Shown: positions 50,306 to 58,075 of the stretch, piece by piece
How positions within the stretch are numbered: the stretch's first letter is position 1
How the letters are laid out: each line of letters starts with the position of its first letter
NCBI RefSeq assembly: GCF_002305895.1
Contig: NZ_CP022203.1
Span: 7,784,001-7,848,000, forward strand
From: Corallococcus macrosporus DSM 14697
Lineage (GTDB): Bacteria > Myxococcota > Myxococcia > Myxococcales > Myxococcaceae
Direction of reading: 5' to 3'
DNA length: 64,000 nt
The notes under the pieces: model-generated
Database searches by the model: none
What the model was told of the DNA's origin: nothing
What the model saw: only the letters and a program-made list of their open reading frames with translations
Made by a program: the position numbers and the translations under genes

Positions 50306-51997
50306 ATGAACCGACGCCTCATGAACCTGCTGACCGCGGTGCCCGTCACGGCCGCGCTGGTTGCTCCGCCCGTGCTCGCCTGCACCAGCATGCTGGTCTC
50401 CAAGGGCGCCACGGCGGATGGCGCCACCTTCGTCACCTACGCCGCGGACGCGCACGAGCTGTACGGCGAGCTGTACTACACGCCCGCGCGCCGCCACGCG
50501 CCCGGCGCCATGCGCGACATCTTCGAGTGGGACACCGGCAAGTTCCTGGGCCGCATCCCCCAGCCCGCCGCGACATATTCGGTGGTGGGCAACATGAACG
50601 AGCACCAGCTCTCCATCGGTGAGTCCACGTTCGGCGGCCGCGAGGAGCTGGCGGGCCCCGCGGGCATCATCGACTACGGCTCGCTCATCTACATCGCGCT
50701 GGAGCGCGCGAAGACGGCGCGCGAGGCCATCCAGGTCATGACGACCCTGGTCGGCGTGCACGGCTATGCGTCCAGCGGCGAGTCGTTCTCCATCGCCGAC
50801 CCGAAGGAGGCCTGGCTGCTGGAGATGATTGGCAAGGGCAAGGGCGAGAAGGGCGCGGTGTGGGTGGCCCGCAAGCTGCCCGACGGCTACCTCTCCGCGC
50901 ACGCCAACCAGGCGCGCATCGGCACCTTCCCGCTCAACGACAAGCAGACGACGCTCTACTCCCCGGACGTCATCTCCTTTGCCCGGGCGAAGGGCTGGTT
51001 CAAGGGCGCGGACAAGGACTTCAACTTCGCGGAGACGTACAACCCCATCGACTTCGGCGGGCAGCGCTTCTCCGAGGCGCGCGTGTGGAGCATCTTCCGC
51101 CGCGCGGCCCCGTCGCTGAAGCTGGGCGCGGAGTACGCGGATGGCTCCACGCCGAAGAAGCGGCTGCCGCTGTGGGTGAAGCCGGACAAGAAGCTGTCCG
51201 TGCAGGACACCATGGCGCTGATGCGGGACCACTTCGGGGGCACCCCGCTGGACATGACCAAGGACGTGGGCGCGGGGCCCTACGCGGTGCCGTACCGCTG
51301 GCGGCCCATGACGTGGGAGGTGGACGGCAAGCAGTACGTCCACGAGCGCGCCATCTCCACGCAGCAGACGGGCTTCTCCTTCGTCGCGCAGATGCGGGAC
51401 TGGCTGCCGGCGCCCATTGGCGGCGTGCTCTGGTTCGGCGTGGATGACACCTTCACCACCGTCTACACGCCCATGTACGCCGGCATCCGGCAGGTGCCGC
51501 GCAACTTCGCGCAGGGCGTGGCCAGCCGCGGTGAGTTCTCCTGGGACTCGTCCTTCTGGGTGTTCAACTGGGTGTCGAACCAGGCCTACGCGCGCTGGAG
51601 CGACATGGTGGTGGACGTGCAGCGCGAGCAGGGCGCCCTGGAGGGCCAGTTCCTCGCGGACCAGGCCGACATCGAGAAGCGCGCCCAGGAGCAGTTCAAG
51701 CGCAGCCCCGAGGAGGCGCGGCAGTACCTCACCGACTACTCGCTCCAGCAGGGCGAGAAGGTCCACACCCGCTGGCGCAAGCTCGGTGAGACGCTGCTCG
51801 TGAAGTACATCGACGGCAACGTGCGCGACGAGCAGGGCAAGGTGAACCACCCCAAGTACCCGGACGCCTGGTACCGGCGCATCGTGCAGGAGAACGGCAA
51901 GGTGTTGCAGATGCCCGCGAAGCCCGCCGCCGCCCCGGCGCCCGCCGCGCCCGCGCAGAAGCCCGCGCCCAAGCCCACCGTGGCCCCCGCGCCGTAG
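50306..51997 (+). CDS. Secreted C69-family dipeptidase
   Basis: The ATG at 50306 gives a 563-residue protein with a signal peptide (LLTAVPVTAALVAPPVLA). It is followed directly by C26 in CTSMLVSKGATADG. In peptidase family C69 this Cys becomes the N-terminal nucleophile after processing. Further family blocks are TYAADAHELYGELYYTPA, NMNEHQLSIGESTFGGRE and SFSIADPKEAWLLEMIG. It likely acts in the periplasm or outside the cell on dipeptides. The C-terminal 35 residues are a Pro/Ala/Lys-rich tail. It is monocistronic, with hairpins on both sides. Confidence 0.9.
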   Translation: MNRRLMNLLTAVPVTAALVAPPVLACTSMLVSKGATADGATFVTYAADAHELYGELYYTPARRHAPGAMRDIFEWDTGKFLGRIPQPAATYSVVGNMNEHQLSIGESTFGGREELAGPAGIIDYGSLIYIALERAKTAREAIQVMTTLVGVHGYASSGESFSIADPKEAWLLEMIGKGKGEKGAVWVARKLPDGYLSAHANQARIGTFPLNDKQTTLYSPDVISFARAKGWFKGADKDFNFAETYNPIDFGGQRFSEARVWSIFRRAAPSLKLGAEYADGSTPKKRLPLWVKPDKKLSVQDTMALMRDHFGGTPLDMTKDVGAGPYAVPYRWRPMTWEVDGKQYVHERAISTQQTGFSFVAQMRDWLPAPIGGVLWFGVDDTFTTVYTPMYAGIRQVPRNFAQGVASRGEFSWDSSFWVFNWVSNQAYARWSDMVVDVQREQGALEGQFLADQADIEKRAQEQFKRSPEEARQYLTDYSLQQGEKVHTRWRKLGETLLVKYIDGNVRDEQGKVNHPKYPDAWYRRIVQENGKVLQMPAKPAAAPAPAAPAQKPAPKPTVAPAP

Positions 51998-52008
51998 CCG
52001 TCTCGCCC

Positions 52009-52035
52009 CGGAGCGGGGAGCCCTCCCCCGCTCCG
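52009..52035 (+). terminator. Terminator-like hairpin after the C69 dipeptidase gene
   Basis: CGGAGCGGGG (52009-52018) and CCCCGCTCCG (52026-52035) form a perfect 10-bp stem with a 7-base loop, starting 12 bases after the stop. There is no U tract, but the stem is strong. Confidence 0.55.
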
Positions 52036-52207
52036 CGCCACGGCCCGGCAACGCGCCCCGTGCGCCTCAGCCCCCGGCATCCGTCATCGGGCTGATGATT
52101 CCTGTTCCCCCCCCCTCTGCGCACAACTCGGCCACATAGGCACCGAGAATGGGAAACAAGCGCACATCAACATCCCGGCACCTACCGGGGTGAGGGGGAA
52201 CAGAGTC

Positions 52208-53413
52208 ATGGGCCGCATCACGAACAGCACGACGAAGACGACCACCACCCCGCCGCCGCCGCCGCGGACCACCGGCGGGCCGCCGCCGCCCTCGTCCTCG
52301 GCGCCGTCCACGGGCATCCCGAAGCCGCCGGATGCCTTCGTGAGCGGCACCCGCACCAACACGCTCCGCCCGCCCAGCCTCACGCCGCCTCCGCCGCCCT
52401 CGCTGGGCGGCTTCACGCCGCCTCCGCCGCCCTCGCTGGGCGGCCCCAGGCCGACGGCGCCAGGTGGCGCGAAGGCGCCCGCCACCGTGACGCCGGCGGT
52501 GACGCCCGTCCCCGTCGGCCCCGCCGTCCTCCGGGATGACTCCGTCATCGCGCCCTTCGTGGCCCAGGGCGTGCCCCGGGGCGCCATCAAGAACATCAGC
52601 GATGAAGGCTTCGCCGCGCTCCAGGGCCTGCAGCGCAGCCAGGGCGACGCCGGCTCCACCGACTTCGCCACCCTCAAGTCAGAGGTCGGCCCCAAGGCGG
52701 ACCTCATCCGCGCGGTGTTCGCCCAGGGCGGCCCGCACGTGAAGCCGGGTGACGCGGAGCGCGTGAAGCTGGCCAGCGTCTTCAACGAGGGCTTCACCGT
52801 GGACACCGCCACGGTGCAGAACTACCGCAAGCAGATGAGCGTGCTCACGGAGGGGAGGTTCGAGCCCTACGTGGAGATGGCGAACACCCACCTGACGCAG
52901 AACCAGAAGGACTACCCGAAGACGGCCACCAACGTGGCGGACATCAACACGCTCTCCGACGAGGGCAAGGTGTCCCTCTACAAATACACGCAGGAGAAGT
53001 TCAAGCCGTACAACGGCCAGGTCCTCTTCCCGCTGGCAAAGAATGGCGCCGGCCCCACGTCCCAGGCGCTGCGCAACAACCTGGATGGCATTGCCGTCAC
53101 CCGCGCGGCCCTCAACGAGCTGCCGAAGTTCACCGGCACCGTGTACCGGGGCGACAGCAGGAAGTACTACGACGCCTACACCCAGGACGCCATCATCACC
53201 CGGGACGCCTTCACCAGCACGGCGAAGAACCCGGGCGCCAGCTTCGAGGGCGACGCCATCCTCGAAATCCGGACCCGGACGGGCCGCGACATCCAGGGCG
53301 CCTCGCTCAAGCCGGGTGAGGAGGAGGTGCTCATCCCGCCCGGCGCCACCTTCAAGGTCCTGGACCGCGACGACACGGGCACCACCCTCCGGCTCACGCT
53401 CGAGGAGATTTGA
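52208..53413 (+). CDS. Proline-rich mono-ADP-ribosyltransferase (R-S-E class), putative toxin/effector
   Basis: The ATG at 52208 is spaced 9 bases from GAGGGGG. The 401-residue protein has a Thr/Pro-rich N-terminal 110 residues (two TPPPPPSLGG units, poly-Pro runs). A helical middle and a C-terminal ADP-ribosyltransferase domain follow, with the full R-S-E set: R314 in TVYRGDS, the STS-like FTST at 335-338, and the ExE at E371-E373 in GEEEVLIPPG. The ARTT-loop ExE and the PPGATFKVLDR strand match VIP2/C3-like arginine- or asparagine-modifying toxins. There is no signal peptide, so secretion would need a specialised system or cell contact. The following SRPBCC gene is not an obvious immunity gene. 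Target unknown. Confidence 0.82.
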   Translation: MGRITNSTTKTTTTPPPPPRTTGGPPPPSSSAPSTGIPKPPDAFVSGTRTNTLRPPSLTPPPPPSLGGFTPPPPPSLGGPRPTAPGGAKAPATVTPAVTPVPVGPAVLRDDSVIAPFVAQGVPRGAIKNISDEGFAALQGLQRSQGDAGSTDFATLKSEVGPKADLIRAVFAQGGPHVKPGDAERVKLASVFNEGFTVDTATVQNYRKQMSVLTEGRFEPYVEMANTHLTQNQKDYPKTATNVADINTLSDEGKVSLYKYTQEKFKPYNGQVLFPLAKNGAGPTSQALRNNLDGIAVTRAALNELPKFTGTVYRGDSRKYYDAYTQDAIITRDAFTSTAKNPGASFEGDAILEIRTRTGRDIQGASLKPGEEEVLIPPGATFKVLDRDDTGTTLRLTLEEI

Positions 53414-53516
53414 GCGCCCGCTTGCCCTGCGCCCGGGCGTCAGCGCTCCGGGTGCGGGCAGGCCCCCGCCGCCCCACCTTCCTGGACACGCGCGCCACCA
53501 CAGGCAGGGAGGAGCC

Positions 53517-54014
53517 TTGTCCACACAGCAGGATGCCATCCAGCACTCGGTCGTCGTGGACGCCCCCGTGGACCAGGCGTTCCAGTTCTTCACCGGCGCG
53601 CTCGGGCGCTGGTGGCCCCTGGCCTACACCTTCGCGGGAACGCAATTCCAGACGGCGGAGGTGGAGCCGCGCCCGGGTGGCCGCTGGTTCGAGCGCACCC
53701 TGGAGGGCCAGGAGACGTCGTGGGGCGAGGTCCGCGAGTGGGCCCCACCCCGCGCCCTGGTGTTGTCCTTCGCCATCACCCATGATCGCCAGCCGGCGCC
53801 TCCCGAGGCGGCCAGCGAGGTCACCTTCCACTTCCAGCCCGAGGGCACCCACCAGACGCGCGTCCAGGTCCAGCACCGTGACTTCCAGCGTCATGGCCCT
53901 GAAGGGGGGCCGGTGCTCCGGGAGGGGATGGCTTCACCCCAGGGCTGGCCGCTGATCCTGGCGGAGCTGCGGCGGGCCCTGGCCCACGACGCCGGGCGGG
54001 CCGCGGCCCCGTAG
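53517..54014 (+). CDS. SRPBCC (AHSA1/START-like) domain protein
   Basis: I infer a TTG start at 53517 because it lies just after a strong GGGAGGAG, with no better start nearby. The 165-residue protein has the SRPBCC pattern: IQHSVVVDAPVDQAFQFFTG, the short helix LGRWWPL, FQTAEVEPRPGGRWFERTLE, WGEVREWAPPRALVLSFAI, and the C-terminal helix GWPLILAELRRAL. Such proteins bind hydrophobic ligands or act as chaperone-like proteins. It precedes a MarR gene on the same strand. Confidence 0.8.
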   Translation: MSTQQDAIQHSVVVDAPVDQAFQFFTGALGRWWPLAYTFAGTQFQTAEVEPRPGGRWFERTLEGQETSWGEVREWAPPRALVLSFAITHDRQPAPPEAASEVTFHFQPEGTHQTRVQVQHRDFQRHGPEGGPVLREGMASPQGWPLILAELRRALAHDAGRAAAP

Positions 54015-54112
54015 CGCCTGTCGGAGCCGGCCTGCCGTCCAGTTCGCGAGCGGTCAACAGCCCATGGTTTTTCAGCAGCAGCCCGGACGGCGACGCGGTA
54101 GACCTGCTGCGA

Positions 54113-54131
54113 CTCAAACCTTTGGCTTGAG
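54113..54131. promoter_or_regulatory. Inverted repeat upstream of MarR gene, candidate autoregulatory operator
   Basis: CTCAAACC (54113-54120) and GGCTTGAG (54124-54131) pair at 7 of 8 positions around a TTT centre, giving a TCAA-N9-TTGA core typical of MarR operators. It lies 16 bases before the marR-type GTG start, where binding would block expression. Confidence 0.45.
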
Positions 54132-54146
54132 ACACGGAGGCAGCAG

Positions 54147-54710
54147 GTGACGGCAGAAGAATCCCCGAAGGACCCGGCGGAGCAGACGCAGGAGGCCCAC
54201 GAAGGTGAGCGGACCTACAAGGGGCCGCCCCTCGGCGAAGTGCTCGAGTTCATGCGTCTGCTCTGGGCCGTGGACCACGGGCTCCAATCCACCTCGAAGC
54301 GCATGGAGTCCACGCTGGGACTCACGGGGCCGCAGCGCCTGGTCATCCGCCTGGTGGGACGCTTCCCTGGCATCACGGCGGGCATGCTCGCGCAGATTCT
54401 CCACGTCCATCCCAGCACCCTGACGGGCGTCCTCAAGCGCCTGGAGAAGCGGGGGCTGCTGGACCGCAAGTCCGACCCGCTCGACGGGCGCAAGGCGCTG
54501 TTCTCCCTGACGGACGAGGGGCGCGCGCTCGACATCCCGGCCGAGGGCACGGTGGAGTCCGCGGTGCAGCGCGTGCTGTCGCGCCTGCCGCGGCCCCGCA
54601 TCCTCGCGACGCAGGACGTGCTCACCGCGCTGGCCCAGGAGCTGGGCGGCGTCCCCATGCCGGAGGTCGACTTCGACGCGGCCACCGCGCCCAAGCCCGC
54701 CGTCCGCTGA
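54147..54710 (+). CDS. MarR-family transcriptional regulator
   Basis: The GTG at 54147 follows GGAGGCAG. The 187-residue protein has a Glu/Lys-rich N-terminus and a winged helix-turn-helix (LTGPQRLVIRLVGRFPGITA, GMLAQILHVHPSTLTGVLKR, LEKRGLLDRKSDPLDGRKAL, wing SLTDEGRAL). MarR proteins bind palindromes as dimers and respond to small phenolic or oxidative ligands. An inverted repeat just upstream suggests autoregulation. Whether it controls the SRPBCC gene is not shown. Confidence 0.88.
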   Translation: MTAEESPKDPAEQTQEAHEGERTYKGPPLGEVLEFMRLLWAVDHGLQSTSKRMESTLGLTGPQRLVIRLVGRFPGITAGMLAQILHVHPSTLTGVLKRLEKRGLLDRKSDPLDGRKALFSLTDEGRALDIPAEGTVESAVQRVLSRLPRPRILATQDVLTALAQELGGVPMPEVDFDAATAPKPAVR

Positions 54711-54784
54711 GCCGGCGGCCCGCCCGCTCCCTCGCCGTGGGCGAGCCGCCCGCGGTGGACCGCGTTACCTCCCAGACCCTCGCC

Positions 54785-54833
54785 CTGGCGCTCCTTCCAG
54801 CGCCAGACACCTGAGGCCCCTCGAAGGGGCCTC
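54785..54833 (+). terminator. Two consecutive hairpins after the MarR gene
   Basis: CTGGCGCT (54785-54792) pairs with AGCGCCAG (54799-54806), and GAGGCCCCT (54813-54821) pairs with AGGGGCCTC (54825-54833). Both stems are perfect. The sequence after the second includes GTCGTTATGG rather than a U tract. They probably separate the MarR unit from the DUF4175 operon. Confidence 0.5.
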
Positions 54834-54931
54834 CGGGTCGTTATGGTTCGCCAGGAGCGGGCGGCTGCTAGAAAATCGGGAAATAGGCAGCCTCACCGGG
54901 GGTTGCCTCGCCACTGAGCGGACAGGACAGC

Positions 54932-57900
54932 GTGAACCTCGACACCCCGCAGACTCCAGGCCCCGAGCGCCCGCCCCCGCCCCCTCCTCCGCCTCCCCCC
55001 GCCTCACAGGCCCGCCCCGTGCTGGCCGCGCCCGGCGTGGAGGCGCTGCTCGCCACCGTCCGTGGCCGCCAGCGCCGCTACCTGTGGCTCCAGGGCGGCA
55101 TGCTGGGTGTGGCCGCCGTGGCGCTGCTGCTGGTGGCCGGCGGCTTCCTCGCGCTGGTGGCGCCGCGCGCGGGCTCGAGCCTGCTGTGGCTGGCGCTGCC
55201 GGTGGGCGTGGCGGTGGCGTGCGTGTTCGGGCTGTGGCTGGTCCGGCGCCGCGTGGGGGACGACGTCCTCACCGCGCGGCGGGTGGGCGAGAAGCGCCCC
55301 GAGCTGTCGCTGGACGTGCTCGCCGCGGTGGAGCTGATGCGCGGCGAGCCGGACGCGCCGGGCAACGGCTCGCCCGCGCTCGCCAGCGCCTTCCTGCGGG
55401 AGATGGACGCGCGGGCGCGCGCGGTGGACGTGCGCACGGTGGTGGACAGCCGCCCGGTGCGGCACGTAGCCCTGGGCGCGGGCGGCGCGCTGCTGGCCCT
55501 GCTGGTGCTGATGGTGGCGCTGGGTGACCGCTGGTCGGCGGGCCTGGCGCGCATCCGCGAGGTGGCGGCGAGCCCCAAGGCCCAGGCCCAGGTGGAGCCC
55601 ATCACCGGCGACATCGAGCTGACGTACCGCTACCCCGCGTACACGGGGCTGGCGCCGCGCACGGTGCCCGGGACGAACGGCGAAATCAGCGCGCCGGCGG
55701 GGACGGAGATCCTGCTGAAGACGCGCTCGGACCGCCCGGTGGAGCGCGCGGAGGTGGTGGTCAACGGCCAGCCGCTGCCGCTGAAGGTGACGGGCAACCG
55801 GGAGCTGGAGGGCAGCTTCGTGGCGAAGCAGTCCGGCCACTACCGCTTCGCCTTCTACGGCGCGCGGGACAAGGCGCTCGCGGTGGGGCCGGACATCGCC
55901 CTCACGGTGGAGGCGGACAAGGCGCCCGAGGTCTCACTGCTGACGCCCACGGTGGAGCTGGAGGTGGACCCGGGCGACCAGGTGACGCTCAAGTACGAGG
56001 CGTCGGACGACTACGGGCTGTCCGGCATGGCGCTCGTCTTCCGCGCGCCCGGCGCCCAGCAGGAGACGCGCGTGCCGCTGCCGCGCGAGGACGGCCGGCG
56101 CCACCGCGGCACGTACGGGTGGAACCTGGGCGGCATCAAGCTCGACCCGGGTGACCGCATCACCTACTACGTGGAGGCGCGGGACAACGACGCGGTGGAG
56201 GGCCCCAAGAAGGGCGTCAGCCGCACGCAGGTGCTGCGCGTGTACTCCGCGGCCGAGCACCGCCGCGCCGCGCTGGAGAAGGCGGAGCAGCTCTGGGGCC
56301 GCATGGTGGACCACCTGGCGGACCGGCTGGAGGGCCCCGAGCGCGCGAAGCAGAAGGACCCACAGGCCATCACCGCCGGGGCCACGGTGGACACCAGCGG
56401 TGAGAGCCTGGTCGCGGACATGCGGACGCTGGCGCAGGAGCTGGCGCGCGAGCGCGACGTGCCCACCGAGCTCGTGTCGGCGCTGAGCAACATCTCCGAA
56501 TCGCTGGGCAGCCACATCCGCGGCACCGCGGAGCTGCGCCGGCTCTACCTGCGCACCCAGCGCGTCCGCGGCGAGGACTGGGGCACGGGCAACCGGCTCA
56601 GCGCCGTCGTCACGGAGGAGATCGCGGAGCTGGAGAAGGACATCCTCTACCTGGAGTCGCTGCTCGACAGGCAGAAGCTGGAGGCGCTCCAGGAGATGGC
56701 GAAGCAGCTCTCCAACGAGCGGCGCGAGCTGGCGAACCTCATCGAGCAGTTCAAGTCCAACCCGGACGAGGCGGCGCGCCAGGCGGTGATGGAGCAGATT
56801 CAGCAGCTCAAGTCCCGCATCCAGGAGCTGATGCAGCGCATGGCGGAGATGCGCAAGGGCATCCGCGACGAGCACCTCAACGCCGAGGCCCTGTCCGAGA
56901 TGATGAAGGACCAGGACATGCGCGGCGCGCTCGACGACGTGGAGAAGCTGATGCGCGAGGGCAAGGCGGACGAGGCCCTGGCGAAGCTCCAGGAGCTGGG
57001 CATGCAGATGGACGAGATGCTCGAGAACCTGGACCAGGCCAACGACGAGTTCGGCGGCGAGCAGTACCCCGAGCTGGCGGAGAAGTTCGGCGACTTCATG
57101 GAGGAGCTCCAGGACACGGTGCAGGAGCAGCAGCGCGTCGCGGACCAGACGCGGCGGCTCCGCGACCAGGCGCGCTCGCAGAACCGCGAGCGGCTGTCGG
57201 AGAAGGGCCAGTCCATCAAGGACAGCCTGCTGCGCAAGGTGCAGCAGGCGCAGGAGAGCTACAAGGCGCTGGAGCCCAGCCAGCTCAACAGCCGCGCCGC
57301 GCGTCCGCTGGAGGAGGCCCAGGCGGAGCTCGAGAACGTGGAGAGCGCGCTGAAGGTGAATGACTACGACCTGGCGGCGGAGGCGGCGGCGCGCGCGGAG
57401 GACGCGGCCCGGCAACTGGCGATGATGGGCGAGCAGCAGCGCCACCTGGACGAGATGTTCGGCAACCCGGAAGAGGTGGTGAAGCAGTCCACGGAGCTGG
57501 CGCAGCGCCTGGGCCGCGACGCGCGCAACGTGTCGGAGGTCAACCGGCAGCTCCAGTCGCTCTTCCCGCCGCCGGGCTCGCAGTTGTCGCAGCAGGAGAA
57601 GCAGCAGCTCCAGCAGCTCAGCGAGCAGCAGTCGCGGTTGGAGGAGCGCGCGCAGGGCCTGCGCCAGCAGATGGACGAGATGCAGCAGATGGCGCCCATC
57701 TTCGGCGAGGAGGCCACGCAGCAGATGGAGGGCGCGGGCCAGCGCATGGGTGAGGCCGCCCGGCGGATGCAGGGCAAGGACCCGGGCCGCGGCTACGGCG
57801 AGCAGCAGGCGGCGCTGGAGGGCCTGCGCCAGTTCCAGCAGCAGATGCAGGAAGGCCAGCGCGGCGGCAAGGGCGGGCTCCCGCTGCCCATGGGCATGGG

Positions 57901-58075
57901 CCGCCGCCAGCAGGGCAACGGGAGAGACCCGAAGCAGAAGGTGGAGCTGCCGGACGAGGACGCCTTCCAGGCGCCGAAGGAGTTCCGCAAGGACCTGCTG
58001 GACGCGATGAAGCAGGGGGCTCCGGAGAAGTACCGGGAGCAGGTGAAGCGCTACTACGAGGAGCTGGTGAAGTGA
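54932..58075 (+). CDS. DUF4175-type membrane coiled-coil protein
   Basis: The protein has 1047 residues. A Pro-rich N-terminus is followed by two or three membrane helices (LWLQGGMLGVAAVALLLVAG, LLWLALPVGVAVACVFGLWL, and one near residue 185). A beta-sandwich region (about 215-450: ELTYRYPAYTGLAPRTVPGT, VSLLTPTVELEVDPGDQVTL, DPGDRITYYVEARDNDAVEG) precedes a very long coiled coil. That is rich in Gln, Glu and Met (repeated AEMRKGI, QQLQQLSEQQSRLEERAQGL) and runs to the C-terminus. The layout matches the DUF4175 family of alpha- and deltaproteobacteria. The function is unknown, but a membrane-anchored periplasmic scaffold is plausible. Its stop overlaps the next start. Confidence 0.8.
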   Translation: MNLDTPQTPGPERPPPPPPPPPPASQARPVLAAPGVEALLATVRGRQRRYLWLQGGMLGVAAVALLLVAGGFLALVAPRAGSSLLWLALPVGVAVACVFGLWLVRRRVGDDVLTARRVGEKRPELSLDVLAAVELMRGEPDAPGNGSPALASAFLREMDARARAVDVRTVVDSRPVRHVALGAGGALLALLVLMVALGDRWSAGLARIREVAASPKAQAQVEPITGDIELTYRYPAYTGLAPRTVPGTNGEISAPAGTEILLKTRSDRPVERAEVVVNGQPLPLKVTGNRELEGSFVAKQSGHYRFAFYGARDKALAVGPDIALTVEADKAPEVSLLTPTVELEVDPGDQVTLKYEASDDYGLSGMALVFRAPGAQQETRVPLPREDGRRHRGTYGWNLGGIKLDPGDRITYYVEARDNDAVEGPKKGVSRTQVLRVYSAAEHRRAALEKAEQLWGRMVDHLADRLEGPERAKQKDPQAITAGATVDTSGESLVADMRTLAQELARERDVPTELVSALSNISESLGSHIRGTAELRRLYLRTQRVRGEDWGTGNRLSAVVTEEIAELEKDILYLESLLDRQKLEALQEMAKQLSNERRELANLIEQFKSNPDEAARQAVMEQIQQLKSRIQELMQRMAEMRKGIRDEHLNAEALSEMMKDQDMRGALDDVEKLMREGKADEALAKLQELGMQMDEMLENLDQANDEFGGEQYPELAEKFGDFMEELQDTVQEQQRVADQTRRLRDQARSQNRERLSEKGQSIKDSLLRKVQQAQESYKALEPSQLNSRAARPLEEAQAELENVESALKVNDYDLAAEAAARAEDAARQLAMMGEQQRHLDEMFGNPEEVVKQSTELAQRLGRDARNVSEVNRQLQSLFPPPGSQLSQQEKQQLQQLSEQQSRLEERAQGLRQQMDEMQQMAPIFGEEATQQMEGAGQRMGEAARRMQGKDPGRGYGEQQAALEGLRQFQQQMQEGQRGGKGGLPLPMGMGRRQQGNGRDPKQKVELPDEDAFQAPKEFRKDLLDAMKQGAPEKYREQVKRYYEELVK

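Noticed and set aside
53517-54014. SRPBCC gene as immunity partner of the ADP-ribosyltransferase
   Set aside because: It is an ordinary AHSA1-type protein 103 bases away with its own strong ribosome site; nothing in it resembles known immunity proteins.
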